Assembly (NCBI GenBank): GCA_963969395.1
Contig: OZ017797.1
Span: 37,014,001-37,078,000 of the forward strand
From: Pseudoscleropodium purum
Lineage: Eukaryota; Streptophyta; Bryopsida; Hypnales; Brachytheciaceae
Length of the DNA: 64,000 nucleotides
Direction: 5' to 3'
Part shown: piece after piece, positions 46,298 through 58,700 of the stretch
Position numbering within the stretch: position 1 is the first letter of the stretch
How the letters are laid out: the number at the start of each line of letters is the position of its first letter
Notes under the pieces: generated by a model
Told to the model about the DNA's origin: nothing
The model's input: the letters and a program-made list of their open reading frames with translations, nothing else
Databases searched by the model: none
Program-made: the position numbers and the translations under genes

Positions 46298-49200
46298 TTA
46301 ATTAGGATGAGTCTCATACTGAAGCTCTGGAGGGAATGCTTGCCGATGGGCCAAATACTTCTGGTAAAATATCCCAGCTGATGGCTCCTCCCAGCCACTA
46401 GGACCTGCGTAGTAGGCCCGCAGCACAAATTCATCCGTTCTGGGACTGTCACACGAACACTCAGCATTTTAGGACAATGCTATACGTGAACCAGCACCAA
46501 AACAAAATAAAAAGAGATGCTCATAGCGTTGTCAATGTATTTGCACATGCCGCAAAAGAATGGATGAGCGGGTCCACAAGCGGGCAGGTTGATACCTTCC
46601 ACTATATTTCGTTAACCAGCAAACATATGCCGCACCAAAATACATGGCCAGGAAAGGATTGGAAAGGTCTTCCCGAGATCGCAACTTATACGCCTTGTAG
46701 CCCATGTCTCTGCATCCCCCATGCAAATTAGCATCAACAAATCACACTAACATACGAAGGAAACCAAATGCTTTCTCAGGACAGGATTAAAACGAGCATG
46801 ATAAAAAAACTACATGATGTTAGAGCCCAAATAGAGGTACAGTACTTGTAGAGCCAGGCAGCAGTTGGATAGGCGGTTTGCATCAACCCTGAGATTCCAT
46901 CGGCTCCATGTAGCAGTCGTTTGCTGCTGACCTCCGCAATTGTCCGCAGCATCATCTGCTCAAGTGAAAAATCCAACTCAGCAATGCCATCGCTTATAAG
47001 CAAAAACTTAAGAGCTGTTCAAGCATTTGCAAGTTGAGATCCTAACTAGCAGACATCAAAATACATAACAAGAGCTGTCAGAGAATAAACGTCAAGGACC
47101 TTAATTCATTTGCCTACGCACCCACTACACATATTTTTCCAAACCTGACAGATATTCTTTGCATGAAAAGATTCAGAAAGAATACATACTGGTGATACTC
47201 GATCTGTAAAGTATCTCGAGACAATTATCTCCGCAACCGTCTGCATCCACAAGTTAACCAACAAAGACGATCACAAACTGCAAAAGACAAGAACAACGAA
47301 TACTGTAGTTGAGGATACTCAAGGGGTTAAAGACTAGCACTAGGTGAAATCGCAACTGACAGCGTCAAAACAGTCTCTTAAAAGATATGAATAACGAATT
47401 CTCTGTACACTCAAATCTGCAAATGACTATGAGGAAATCAAATCTCTGTTCAGCACCTTGAAATATAAAACTATTCAAAATTCTTGCAGAATTGAGATTG
47501 TACAAGTGACCTTGTTTGTCAGTCATTGTGACCTACTTGTTGTCAGAATTGTGATTGTACAACAAGTCCAAATTATATTTGGAAGTTTTAATTTTTTATA
47601 AACAAAATTGTCCATGTCGGCTGGAACATATTCTCTGACGTCAATTCATCCACCACTGCATCCATAGTTATCGGTACATCCACGCACCTTCAGCTCAGTT
47701 GTGGTCAAGTAAGGCCTTTGCTCTGCATCTCGAGCAAACCTCACTTGACCTCTCTTCTCATTTGATGATGTCCATTCCTTCTTCACTTGAGGATGGCGCC
47801 ACATCTCATCCAAATCCTCAGGAGAAACCTTCTCATCCCAATAAGTCCACTCGTTGTCTGGCACAAAACAAGCATGGCCGTTGATGTTGGAGACTTCCCC
47901 ATATCTGAGAGATGCTGCTTCAGCAATAAACTGAAAGTAAATGCAAAATCGTGCCCTGAGAGTCCTGAGTTCATGTGACGCTGTAGGGACTCACCCGTTA
48001 CGAATGCTAATACAAAAAAAACACAACAGCAAGTCACTGAAGTCAGAGCGTACTTTGAGTGTTTGCCGAGGAGCTGGACTTTGGCTTAGAGCTATTCGGT
48101 TGAACTAAGGGTTTGGGTTTGGGTTGAGCGACGGTCTCTTTCACACTGCCAGGTTTTGATTTTGTGATTTTCGGTTGTATAACAGGTTCTTTGACACTGC
48201 TGACTGTCGAAGTTGTGCCCCTTGCCTCCCTGGCAATGTCTTTAGCACTGCTGGGTGACAAATTGAGGTTCTTCAGTTCCCCAACCGCGGCCTCAACACT
48301 GCTCGGTCTGGTAAACTGATACTTGGAAGCTTTCGTGGCCACGGGAGGTGGAGGAGGAGGAATGATCGTGCTCGAGGAATGCTTTGAAGCCAGAGGAGGA
48401 GCGATGACCGGGCTAGGGGGTCGAGGAGGGGCAGAAGGAGGAACGGGTGTTACGAATATGATTGGCGACTCGCTGCAGAAAATAGAAACAGAAACCATTC
48501 AGGATTGGTCTTTAACTTCACAAACAAAATACTGAGCAAGTGAAATAAAATCAAGAACTACTGCATTTCATAGTGCTTCCAAAAATAATGAGGTACCTAC
48601 TCCAATTGTGGTTCGAATACATAACATTCATGGAGGGAGCTGCGAACACCTTAGGCGCCCATTAATAGTTGAAGAATCAGGGTGTTCAAGATGCTTCAAT
48701 TCTCTACCATTTTCTTTCTTTGGTTCAGATCCTCTCGCATCTTGTGTTCAAGAATGAAAGCATTGATACTGCGCCAACTATTGTAGACAAGTGTAGATAC
48801 AGCTACAGCGAAAAGGGTGGGTAATCAACACTGCTCTAAATGTTAAGTAAGCATCTGCGCAAGGATTTATATTGTTGGACTAAATTGAATTTTGTTGGAT
48901 GATATTAAGGACTTGAAAGAGGATTTCAATGCACTTTAGCATGTATTTTGGACACTATGAAATAACTAAGAATTTTCAAAGTTTTCATTATGGACTAAAA
49001 ATCAACCCTTAGACTCTCATGGTGAGATTGGTAACATCCTTGTAATCAACATCCACTTTAAACAAGAATCTCAAGAGATCACTTTTGGTTAAGGGTCGCA
49101 ATTGGGTGTGTAAAACAAGTAAGCATGACAAAAGTCCTAGACAAGCGATTAAATATTGAAGTCTCTAGAGAGTTTTTCACCTGATATTAGGGAGGCTTTG

Positions 49201-51747
49201 TTTTGCTTGCAAGTATTTGTTCCAATAAGCTAACGTGCTAGGCTTGTTTGCAGCTTGAGGCCCTCCATTGTACCCACGGACCATAAACTCCTCGTTTCTC
49301 TTCCTGCATCAATCACAAAGACATTGAAAGCTTCGGAAACAATACTGAACAAACATAATTCAAAGACAGCTACTTTTCTTTACGTTTTTTTTCGTTTTTT
49401 TCCTTCGTTACTTGATGGGGAGCGCTCTAAAGTTCTCTTGCTTACATACTGTAACGGAGCTAAAAATAGAGTTCCACTTTCGAAGCTAATAGTTGGTTAA
49501 AGTGACTTTCAAAACATATTTCTATTGTTCAGAAATGCAAGGTGTGACTTGTTCATCTCAAAATCTCCTGAATCTAAGCAACGAAACATTTTCTACTGAT
49601 ACATTTTGTTACCTCCCTTGAAACTTCCTTACTGATTTATTTCAACTTTTTAAAGATATGGAAGCAGACACTTTTGGCCAGTTGGGCACTTAAGGGTTAC
49701 TAAACAAGTGAGCATTGCAGATAAAATACTTTCTACTTCAGTATATCCAGAGGATGTTGAAGTTAAATATTTAAAGAGTCCATTCCAAAACAAGACACTG
49801 CCAATCTCTTACTTCCAGCGAAGTAAATCCAGACATGGTTCGTAACTAGGCCACTGTGTCTTCATAATAGCCACACACAGATGTGTAGGAGACTTTGCTT
49901 AATATTTCATCTCAAAATCTCCTGAATCTAAATAACGAAACCGGGACTCACTTGCCCTCGTAGGTTGACAGCCATTTCAAGAATGCAGCTCCAAAATACA
50001 CGCTCACAAAAGGTCGGTACAACAATGCAGACACGCTCTCAATTGCGTATGCACGATAACCCATGTCGCTGCAATCACAGCCAGAGGATTTTGAGAGGAT
50101 AGTTTCGTAACATTAATACACAATACTGAACGTCAAAATTACAGCAAAAAACTCAATGTGACAACAACCAACTCCACATATAAATAATTACAAACGGAGA
50201 CAGAGTCGCACAGAGCTTAAGAAGGTATAGAGCTTAGATGTAACTGGCTCCTAGAGACTGATCCACACTAAAGTTTCCAAAACGAAGTAATTTCAAAGAA
50301 GAAAAGGGCTTACGTGGCCAGCCACTCGGCTGTCGACTGAAGCGTCTGCATAAGTCCAGTGCTTGCTTCGTTCAGATTTGGCTCAAAACGGTAAGCGAGA
50401 GGTTGTCGTGAGCTCTCAATTTCAGCAATCGCACAGATCATTCCCTGCTTCCCCAGCAGTACCCATGAGCTTTTCATGTGCATGCTCTAAAGCATGAATT
50501 GGAAATTATAATGGAGAGGATGCTGAAACCGTTAGGACCTAATCCAGTCACCTATACGAATCCCTGTTACCAACAGCAACTCATCTATTCATATACTTGG
50601 TTGGACATCCTAGCAAGTGGTGCAAGCATGACTTCGCTAAATGACTATAGCCACTAATCTTAAATGGAAATGGGGTTCTTTACTGTCACTTACAGTGATC
50701 CGCAACCCCCCACTTGAAATTGCATAAGAAACTCACACACTGATAAAATTTGATCTCGACAATTTCGTTATTGTAAGCAAGCTCCATACTGATCTCCCAA
50801 AGTGACGCAATAAGTATCCTCTACCCCAAGAGTCAATTATTTGAGATGGTTCAGAATTTCCCCCTCCTACGAACAAGGTTGAATTCTCAGCTGTGAACTT
50901 ACCACATCCAGTCGCTTGAAATATCGGCGTGTGATTATCTCTGCCATGCCCTGAAATTTCACAACGGAGGTACTCTAGTGTCATTGGATTGACATTATGA
51001 GCAACAGTGTATGCCGCAGGAGTGACTAACTGGAATTAGCTAACTGGAATTTGTTAGCTAATTCCTACAGGCTCACTGGAATTTGTTACTAAATGACCGC
51101 ACTACCCAAGTTGTCCCTTAGAAAATCGGTGCTGAATCCCACTAGCTAACTTGCAATGAATTTACATTCATTGCCATCAGTTAATCGAACTCCCTGGTTT
51201 GGACCAAAAAAACTGTGCCTATACCAATTTAAGAGCAAAATCCAACCCCCAGTAGCAAAGTTAGCTAACTTGAAAGTCAAACTCTCCATTGGTTACCTTG
51301 CAAGTGCGGGTACTCAATAGGTCAATTATTTAACTTCCAACTAGCTAATGGACCCTGGAACCTCAGCTAGCTAATAGGCGCAATTTTGCTTGGTGTGGGA
51401 GGGGCCTATAATAATATAACTGCCTCCGAAAACAACAGCCAAGACGGGTTAAAATGCGCAGATTTCTCCATGTCTCTAAATCCTTTGTAAAACCTGAAGC
51501 AACTTTTGAAGAGCTCATGTACAGTACAGCAGAATCAGTATAAAAGAAATCTCGAAGGATAGTCGTTGACCTTCATCTCTGTGTGAGTAACATACGGCTT
51601 CCCATCGAAGTTCCTTGACATATGAACCTTCATACCACGCTCTTCACCTGCACGAAGCCACTCTTGACGCACCTCCGGATGGTTCCACATGGCCTCCATG
51701 TCCTCCACGTCCACCCAATCATCCCAAAACTTCATGTTCGGCGCCAT
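46298..51747 (-). CDS. Tandem lytic-transglycosylase-like (SLT/lysozyme-fold) protein, eleven exons
   Basis: Minus-strand exons: 51571-51747, 50903-50950, 50314-50444, 49952-50068, 49181-49303, 48054-48472, 47688-47914, 47190-47240, 46846-46955, 46596-46709, 46298-46445; about 554 residues. Each half starts with a W.D..V..ED.(E/D)(A/E)MW.HP.V..EW module (residues 8-30 and about 354-378), then an SLT-like domain. Half 1 keeps IAEIESSRQPLA (E85 the likely catalytic Glu) and GLMQ (105-108), then FVSVYFGAAFLKWLS. Half 2 has IAEVSSKRLL (Ser in place of E85) with GLMQ and FLAMYFGAAYVCWL, so it is probably inactive. A Pro/Ser-rich linker (199-335, with PPPPPP) joins them. SLT enzymes cleave peptidoglycan; the plant substrate is unknown. 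No signal or transit peptide is evident. Exon 3 may instead begin at 50486 (+14 residues). The exon 7 acceptor (GAAGCAG) was chosen for phase. I recall the two-module layout from land-plant homologues. Confidence 0.75.
49598..49705. repeat. Dispersed repeat, family C, intronic copy
   Basis: Similar to 31336-31432 and lying in intron 4 of the SLT-like gene. The AGGGGTTAA word has decayed to AAGGGTTAC. Confidence 0.45.
51040..51380. repeat. TAGCTAA-rich stretch in intron 1 of the SLT-like gene
   Basis: TAGCTAA occurs six times (near 51044, 51057, 51141, 51258, 51341 and 51368), partly in AACTGGAATT-containing tandem phrases at 51027-51075. No longer common unit links them. Confidence 0.5.
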
Positions 51748-52830
51748 TCTTAGGGAATATGGAGACCAAGAAGAAGGAATTCTCACGCTCTTATCAATTA
51801 CTTCATAACGACAGATAGTGGGCTTCTATGGCAGACCTCCAATTCAGCTTGGCTCCTTAAATTGTAACCTACAATTTCTCCCAAATACAATCTAAGTCAT
51901 GATTGTAAACTATCATTAAAAGAAATCTTCAATGAATGAAAACTACCATATGCGAAGATTCAATTCGTGGCAATATTGTTGGTTGTAACCTTCTCAAGAA
52001 ATTTAGGACACTTGGAAGTATAGTCTAGTTCTTGGTTTGGGAAAGTCACCACAATGACTTTGGAATCCATAACCAATTCAATACAGGTCCAAAAACTACA
52101 AAATAATCTGGGCTGAGCTTCATTTTTATTGGCTTTTCTCATAAAACTTATGCCTTATTTTTTCAACCCCGCAATCTCAGCACCAATTACTTCAGAGGTT
52201 TAAGGAGAAATACCTTAAAATCTGGAGACATTGATCACTGCTGCCCAGTTAAGAGACCTCCGAGTTTCACACGCCACACATTTGTCCCTATAGCTGGCAT
52301 TAACAACAATAAAAAAATTCTTTGATTATTGAATTCATGTCAAGTGAATATTTAAACATAGACAGAAAAACTGATGCTCAATCTCAACTTGTTTGCAATC
52401 GATACCATGCCTTAATGCTTCTCAATGGCCATGGGAACGGACCACATTATCGATATGGTGAGCACATTCAAACCTCTTTATTATGACATCCAAAATAACA
52501 TTCTAGAATATCCTGCAGACTTGCCACACTATCATCGATTGTCACAAATTCAACTATATAAGAAGTTGCAAACCCAGGTGGTAAGACTTAAAGAGGTTTG
52601 AGTGTAATACGAAACCCTACTCGAAACGTCGACACCGTGGCAAATTGCAAAGGGCCGGCAAATTGTCGGCAACAGAGCATGAAAGGTATGCAAATATCGT
52701 TTTCTCGAGCTGCTAATCGAATAGCGAGATAAGGAAAATCACGCGCAGTCGCTTGTCTGATCACTAGCATGACAACCTACAAACTCATGTCTCGTGAGAC
52801 TATTAAGAAAGACACGAATTACCAGTTACC

Positions 52831-52966
52831 GGACCAATTGTTTGTTCCCCCGCAGAATGAATGCTTGCTGCTAAAAGAATTCGTCTGTGTAAACTAATGG
52901 ACCAATTGTTTGTTCTCCTGAAGAACGAATGCTCACTACTCAAAGAATTCGTCTCTGTAAACTAGA
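52831..52966 (+). repeat. Tandem duplication of 68 bp
   Basis: Two adjacent copies start GGACCAATTGTTTGTTC and share GAATGCT, AAAGAATTCGTCT and GTAAACTA, with about ten differences. Confidence 0.8.
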
Positions 52967-54186
52967 GCTGCTCGTTGCAAAGATTTTTATCAACAAGAAA
53001 GGGATTCAGAGTCGCTGGAACAACACGAGGGCAACCATTGTGCAAGAAAAGACGCAAGCGCAGCAAGGATGCAAACCTAAACCATCATTATACCTCCTAA
53101 TTAAGAAGTAATTATCGAATTCCCAAACCTCAAGCAGTGGGCAACCACTTGCTTAGCCAAATCCTAAAAAACTCTCAAAGCATCCCTCAAAACCGACAAG
53201 AGATGACTAGGTACTGTCGAAATTCCAAAGACCCACCACACAAGGGTAGCAAAAAACACAACACGGGTAGCACAAAACAGGGGAAAGTTAGACCAGTAGC
53301 ACCACCTCAGCCCAACCTCACGAGAGCCTCAGTGCGCAACCAGAGCTCCACCATCTGCAAGTAAGTACACACGCAATCAGAACCAACAAGCGAATCAAAC
53401 TAAGGAGCAACTCCTCTCACGCAATCCAACGTACAAGCAACACAATAGCATCCATCACCAAACCGCCATTCCTACCAACCCCAACAAACATGAACACAAC
53501 AGGCACTCGTCACTTCAATTCCTCGCCCTACAAATTACCATCTCCTGCTTTCCACAACACCCACAAAGCTAAAGAAGCTCCATCCGACACAGCAAAAAGC
53601 TCCATTACTGTGGGAGACATTACCTTACCAATCATTTTGCCCCACGAGACCATTACTGTTGTGACGACGATGACAAATGGTAGCTCCTAGCTGGTGACTA
53701 ACTTACCAACAATCCTCCTACAAAATCAACAAGGCAACTCACCAGAAATGTACTTCGTTCATCGAGTCCTACAGTTGCTTTTCGCAGTAACAGTAAACTA
53801 CGGGGAGCTTCGTCGACATGGAATTGCTTGCAGGCTTGCTTGTGGCGCTAATTTTATATGCAATTGGGTGATTTTCTGTTGCAATTTTTCAAGGATGTCG
53901 AAGCTCGTCGGTGATGAGAACGACAAGGGGTGGGTTCAAATTGGGCTGTGACGGACTTCGGGGCTTTCATTGCAGGCTTTGAAGAGAGCTTTGAATGGAG
54001 TATCTGGCTTATTATAATATGGGGAGTTGGGGACCCTGGCTTGGTTTCATTTTACTCAGTCTTCTGCAGTTGCAATTTTAAATCCATTTGGGTCCTTGCT
54101 TTTGGTGTCTTCCTCTGACCGTGTGTGAGTTAATAAGTTTTTATAGGCTCTAATAAGTTTCTTGGAATTATTGCCTCTGGATTGAA

Positions 54187-54297
54187 GGGGAGGAGGCTTT
54201 GCATTGACAAAAGCCATAAGGTACGTAAACCCAGAAAAGCAAGCTTTGCATTGACAAAAGTCTAAAGATATGTAAGCTTAACACACAGAAGAGCAGC
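54187..54297 (+). repeat. Tandem duplication of about 55 bp
   Basis: GCTTTGCATTGACAAAAG occurs at about 54197 and 54243, each followed by a similar TAAGGTACGTAA/TAAAGATATGTAAG phrase. Confidence 0.65.
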
Positions 54298-55149
54298 CCC
54301 AATGACAAGGTGATCTGGGACGAACACAGGCCACATCGCATGCCTTTTGGTGTTGCGGCCTCTTGGTCGATTGAAGTTGTTCCAATGTGAGGTTGCTTCA
54401 TCAAACCCTAAACTTAGTGAAACATAAAATTTTGAAGTTAGTGATTGAAGGTAGAAGGAAAAAAACAGTTGGGGCCTTCTCCAATAGGGTTTGCATAGTT
54501 TGACTCAACTTGGTGGAGAAGGAAGCACCATCCAACTTTAGGAACTTAAACCATTGGGTAGGTAGTTATGTCAATTATTAGAATGTTTATTGATATTAAG
54601 TAAACTCAGATGCTATAAATGCTAATAAGGGGGGCACTCACCTTACATGTAAGGAAATTTTGATAAAGACCTTGCTTGAAAGCAAACCAATGCTATAAAG
54701 AGAGTGGCTCTTGTAAGGTATACAAATTTAAAATCACCCCAAACCAATTGACCCCCTACTTTTGGCTTCAATTGTGCCATGTTGCATCCTAATGTAGTGA
54801 AAATTATAAAAGCTTAGCATTATGCCAATTTCAAGGAATATCACCATGTAATTTCTATATATGGCAAAGGTTCATCCATTAAATATCTCACATACTTAAG
54901 TGACAATTTTGGATTACCATTGCAACCATGTAGGGCGCCCAAGAGCCAAATTAGAATTCAAATGGACAAGAATAGTACCCCCTGGGGACAACAATTTGAT
55001 TTAACCATCTATAATGTGTGTTTTTTCCCCTCAAAAATGAGTTGATTGAAATGCATGTGAAAAATCCACTAATTTGACTCTTGTTTGATTACAAAAAAAT
55101 AAATTATGAATTTGATCAATCTATATATATTCAATGACCAAAGGAAGCG

Positions 55150-55325
55150 ATATGGGATCATCCTACTTTTAATGATTAAGAAGCCCAAATTGGGTCTCAT
55201 GTTTTTTTAACAAATTTTGAAGAATTTATACGGGGATTTTTTATTTATTTTGATAATCTTTTTAATGAAACCAAAACAAACAATGCTCTTATATCAAGCT
55301 AATGATATAATAAAATTTTCCACTT
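55150..55325 (+). repeat. Dispersed repeat, family C, third copy
   Basis: Shares AAGAAGCCC, TTGGG.CTCATG and the ATTTTGAT.A...AATG blocks with 31470-31640. More AT-rich and decayed than that copy. Confidence 0.45.
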
Positions 55326-55401
55326 AGACTATACTTTCTACAATATGATAAATTAAAGTTGATCTGCAGCTTAAAATCATGAATTCTTAGTACGTAAAGG
55401 G

Positions 55402-55747
55402 TTATCTTCTAAAGTTCCATTTGCCCCTACAAGGGACAAAATGGATTTTGAACATGTTCCTACAATCTCAATCAAATCGTTGTGTTTTTTTTAAACTTTT
55501 TGTGAAGATAGAGAAATGCATTAGTTTATATCTTGTCACCAACACAATCAAAGTTTCCAAAATCTCTTCCTCACATTCTTGCATTAGACTATAGCAAGAT
55601 CCTACAATTAGATATGCAAAAAAAAACAATTTTTTGGCTCCTTGCAATTGAAATGGCAATCATAAGTGGTTTTTGAAGGAATAAGTGATTTTTGAAGGAA
55701 TAAGTGATTTTTGATTGGAAAAAAAGCCTCAGGACTTTAGGGGTAAA
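55402..55747 (+). mobile_element. TIR element, family A copy 4 (internally deleted)
   Basis: The left end reads TTATCTTCTAAAGTTCCA, then ACAAGGGACAAAATGG as in copies 1 and 3. The right end reads GGACTTTAGGGGTAAA. Only about 345 bp remain. A 21-bp phrase (TTTTTGAAGGAATAAGTGAT) is tandemly repeated at about 55667-55710. Confidence 0.55.
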
Positions 55748-58700
55748 AGTCGCCGGTTTTTGTTTTGCTGATGATCAAGATATTTGATCAAAGTAAGCTT
55801 ATCTATTTTTTTTTCTACATTAGCTTCTATCTTCAATTGCAAAAGAATGTCAGATTTTTCTCAATAATCCTTGTTGGACCCATCCTCGACTCATGGGTTG
55901 CTTTCAAAATGAAACCAGATCACCAATAAGCACTTAGATTGCCTTGAATCAGTAAACCCAACTCATGTGTGTATGATGTCCAAAAAATATACATTGAAAG
56001 CATAAAATGATCACAATGTGTGCATTGAAAGCCACAATTATCACTCACATTGATTTTGTAACAAGCTTATGATCAAAAATAGAATGACCCATATAACAAG
56101 AATAGGTTTCGCAGAATCTTTACAAAATTTATGGTAATTTCATTTTCGAGGAAAAAAGATGTAAAAAAAATATTCAAACCTTCTTAAAATCTATTTCCCT
56201 ACACTAAGAATTTTTTTTCCCTCACCAATACCATGCTACAAATATGCTCAATTCCTTAAGTGGTTCGAAATGGGTCATAAGCTTTTCTATCTTTGTTTGT
56301 GTGCAATTCAAAGACGTATCATCCATATTAAATTAATATTGATGGTGACTGACCATTGATGATTCAGATTTTCCGACACTGGAACTACTGCGCGTGGAGG
56401 AGCTGAAATAATCAACAGAAAACTTATTAATTTATTGTAAGGAGACACAGGCAAAGGTCGAGTGAATGGGAACCAGGAACAGCAAAAATGCAATCATGTG
56501 CATTTGAATTGAACCCCTCGTCTTTGCAGAAATATTTATGAGGGAATTGAATGTGTCTGGTATTGATACCTTAACTGGGCCCTCACGGCCCCTTTTTGTC
56601 CGCGGCAAATGTGAGCAAAGCGTGAACACCCAAGATCAAACGTTATAATCTGAAAATGTAGTCCACAAAAATGGTGTTCGACATGCCTCGAAGGTAAGGT
56701 TGCATTACTGAAAGTCTTTGAGCTAATCATAATGTATGGGAATTGTGCTATAATTAATCACTCCTCATCAACATTTGATTGGAAAGAGGGCAGCCTATAC
56801 CATAGAAATGTGATTAAAAATGAATCAGCTCATTATAGATTGAGATTTATTTAGTTCATAAGCTACTTTTAGAATCATATAATATCAACTTCAACTTATA
56901 GGCTTAGTGTGATGACCACTCTATCTTAGTTGTAAAAAGTGGTCATTATTCTTTTTATAAGCCTTGTCAAAATTTAAATTTTTAAATTTTGAATGAATTA
57001 GAAGTAGTAGTTCAAGTACTACAAATTATATCTTGGTTTGAGTATACCATATTAATTAATCCAATATAAAACAAAATAATTTTCATATTATTTATTGCAT
57101 TGTGAAGAAAAAAGCATTTAAAAATATCATTAATCCCATGTCTCTTACTTGGAGTATATATGAATTTATACTTTCACATTTACCTCATAAATTTAGACAT
57201 TGAACTCAAAACTTAAAAACTAGGTGTTTATGAATTTAGTTATTTGAAATCTAAATTCCACGATATCACTATTCTTTGTTGGACAAAAAAATAACTAAAA
57301 TTCTATTATCTGTACTTTTGATATCCAAATTATTTCCTATTTATTAGTTGATGGAGATTTTTATAAATTAAACATCTTTCCAACCATTAATAAGAAAATT
57401 CAATGACATATCCATAACATTGTTGAACAAGCTATATTGAACAAGCATTGTCTTCACAATAAATACATACATAGGGAATTTCGTTAAATCGGTGGTATTC
57501 CAAATGTCATTTTCACATCTTGACATCTAGGACAAATATACATTGCTAACATCTAGGTCAATTTTAGATTTCAAAAATTTAGGACAAACATAGATATTAG
57601 ACCAAGTAGTCTGAAAAATCTAGGATTGGTATAGATTTCAGATATCTAGGAAATATATAGATTTCAAATATCTAGAACTAATATAGATTTTAGTATAGAA
57701 AAAACACTTTAGAATGCATAGTCTGAACTACTAAAACTGCCAAATTAACGAAATACCACTATTTTAACAAAATTCGCCATATACCAACAAAATGTTCAAG
57801 AATGATCCAAGTTCTTCATCCTAAGAAAAATAGAGTCCAATAAACTACACTTGAATCATATCTCAGCAACATCATTTGATGAAGATCCCCAATTTTGCAC
57901 ACAATGTTTCATTTTAGAAAAAAAGCTTGTTAGTATAACCTTTAATATATATTTACAATAATAGCCTAAAGTTTATTTTGGGAGGAAATCATTCTATGTA
58001 TATGTAACCACTCACTTTATAACAATATTTTCTTCAAAATAAATAATAGCATTTAAAAAAATAATTTTCTTGAGTTCTTTTGTTTTATTCTTGTTTTTTT
58101 TATGTATATGATATTATTGAAAAACACTAGTGGGGGCCTTTTGCTCCTTCAGAAAGCAAGAGCCCCAAATGTTGCAACTTCTCAATGAGCCAATGACTCT
58201 TTGCAACTTTCTAGTCAACCAATGACACTAACATTACAACTTTGTAGTTAACCAATGATTCTCTACAAATTAAATTAAATTCTTTTGTAGGGATCCATGG
58301 AGAGATTTTCCCAACCTCCACAAGGGGAATGGTTCATGAATTGTAGGGGTGATGAGATGGAGGCTTAAGGTGGCCCCTCCCCCTCCAAGTGTGCTAGTGA
58401 CCCTAAACCTTCATCTTCATTATATGCATCTCCAAAATCAATTATGTACCTATGTAGAAGAATCTATTTGAAAACCACCAAACTTCATTCCTTCATAACT
58501 TTTACATACAGTATCCAAATATCCTACTCTCTAGTGTGTTGGAACCCCCTTTCAAGTGCCAACAAGAGAATCAATGAAAATTTGACTAGTCTAACAATAG
58601 TAACCAAGCACCAAAGCAAAAAATTAGGTGGTTGTAAGGGGTGAAAGTGGGCCAAAATTGAAAGTCAAACTTTTTTTTTAAACAAATGAAATGAATTTCA

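Larger units (their letters stand above)
51748..55401. other. Upstream region of the SLT-like gene; no gene recognised
   Basis: 51748-52000 presumably holds its promoter and 5' UTR. 53000-54150 is less AT-rich and has small open frames, such as 53818-53871 (plus; a hydrophobic MELLAGLLVALILYAIG peptide) and 53490-53690; none has a family signature. Tandem duplications lie at 52831-52966 and about 54187-54297. Confidence 0.45.

Noticed and set aside
46298..51747. Two separate tandem genes, 49.2-51.7 and 46.3-48.5 kb
   Set aside because: Exon 5 can end in phase 2 at AG|GTGAAA and the Pro-rich exon begins after a strong TTTTCTGCAG in the matching phase, keeping one frame; the two-module layout also fits remembered land-plant homologues. 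The TGA directly after 49181 keeps an early-stop isoform possible.
52588..52770. Minus-strand peptide beginning MLVIRQATARDFPYLA, reminiscent of a GNAT acetyltransferase start
   Set aside because: Only a short N-terminal resemblance; no acetyl-CoA-binding motif or continuing exon was found.
53818..53871. Tiny hydrophobic peptide MELLAGLLVALILYAIG
   Set aside because: Seventeen codons with no downstream exon that clearly continues it; not enough for a gene call.
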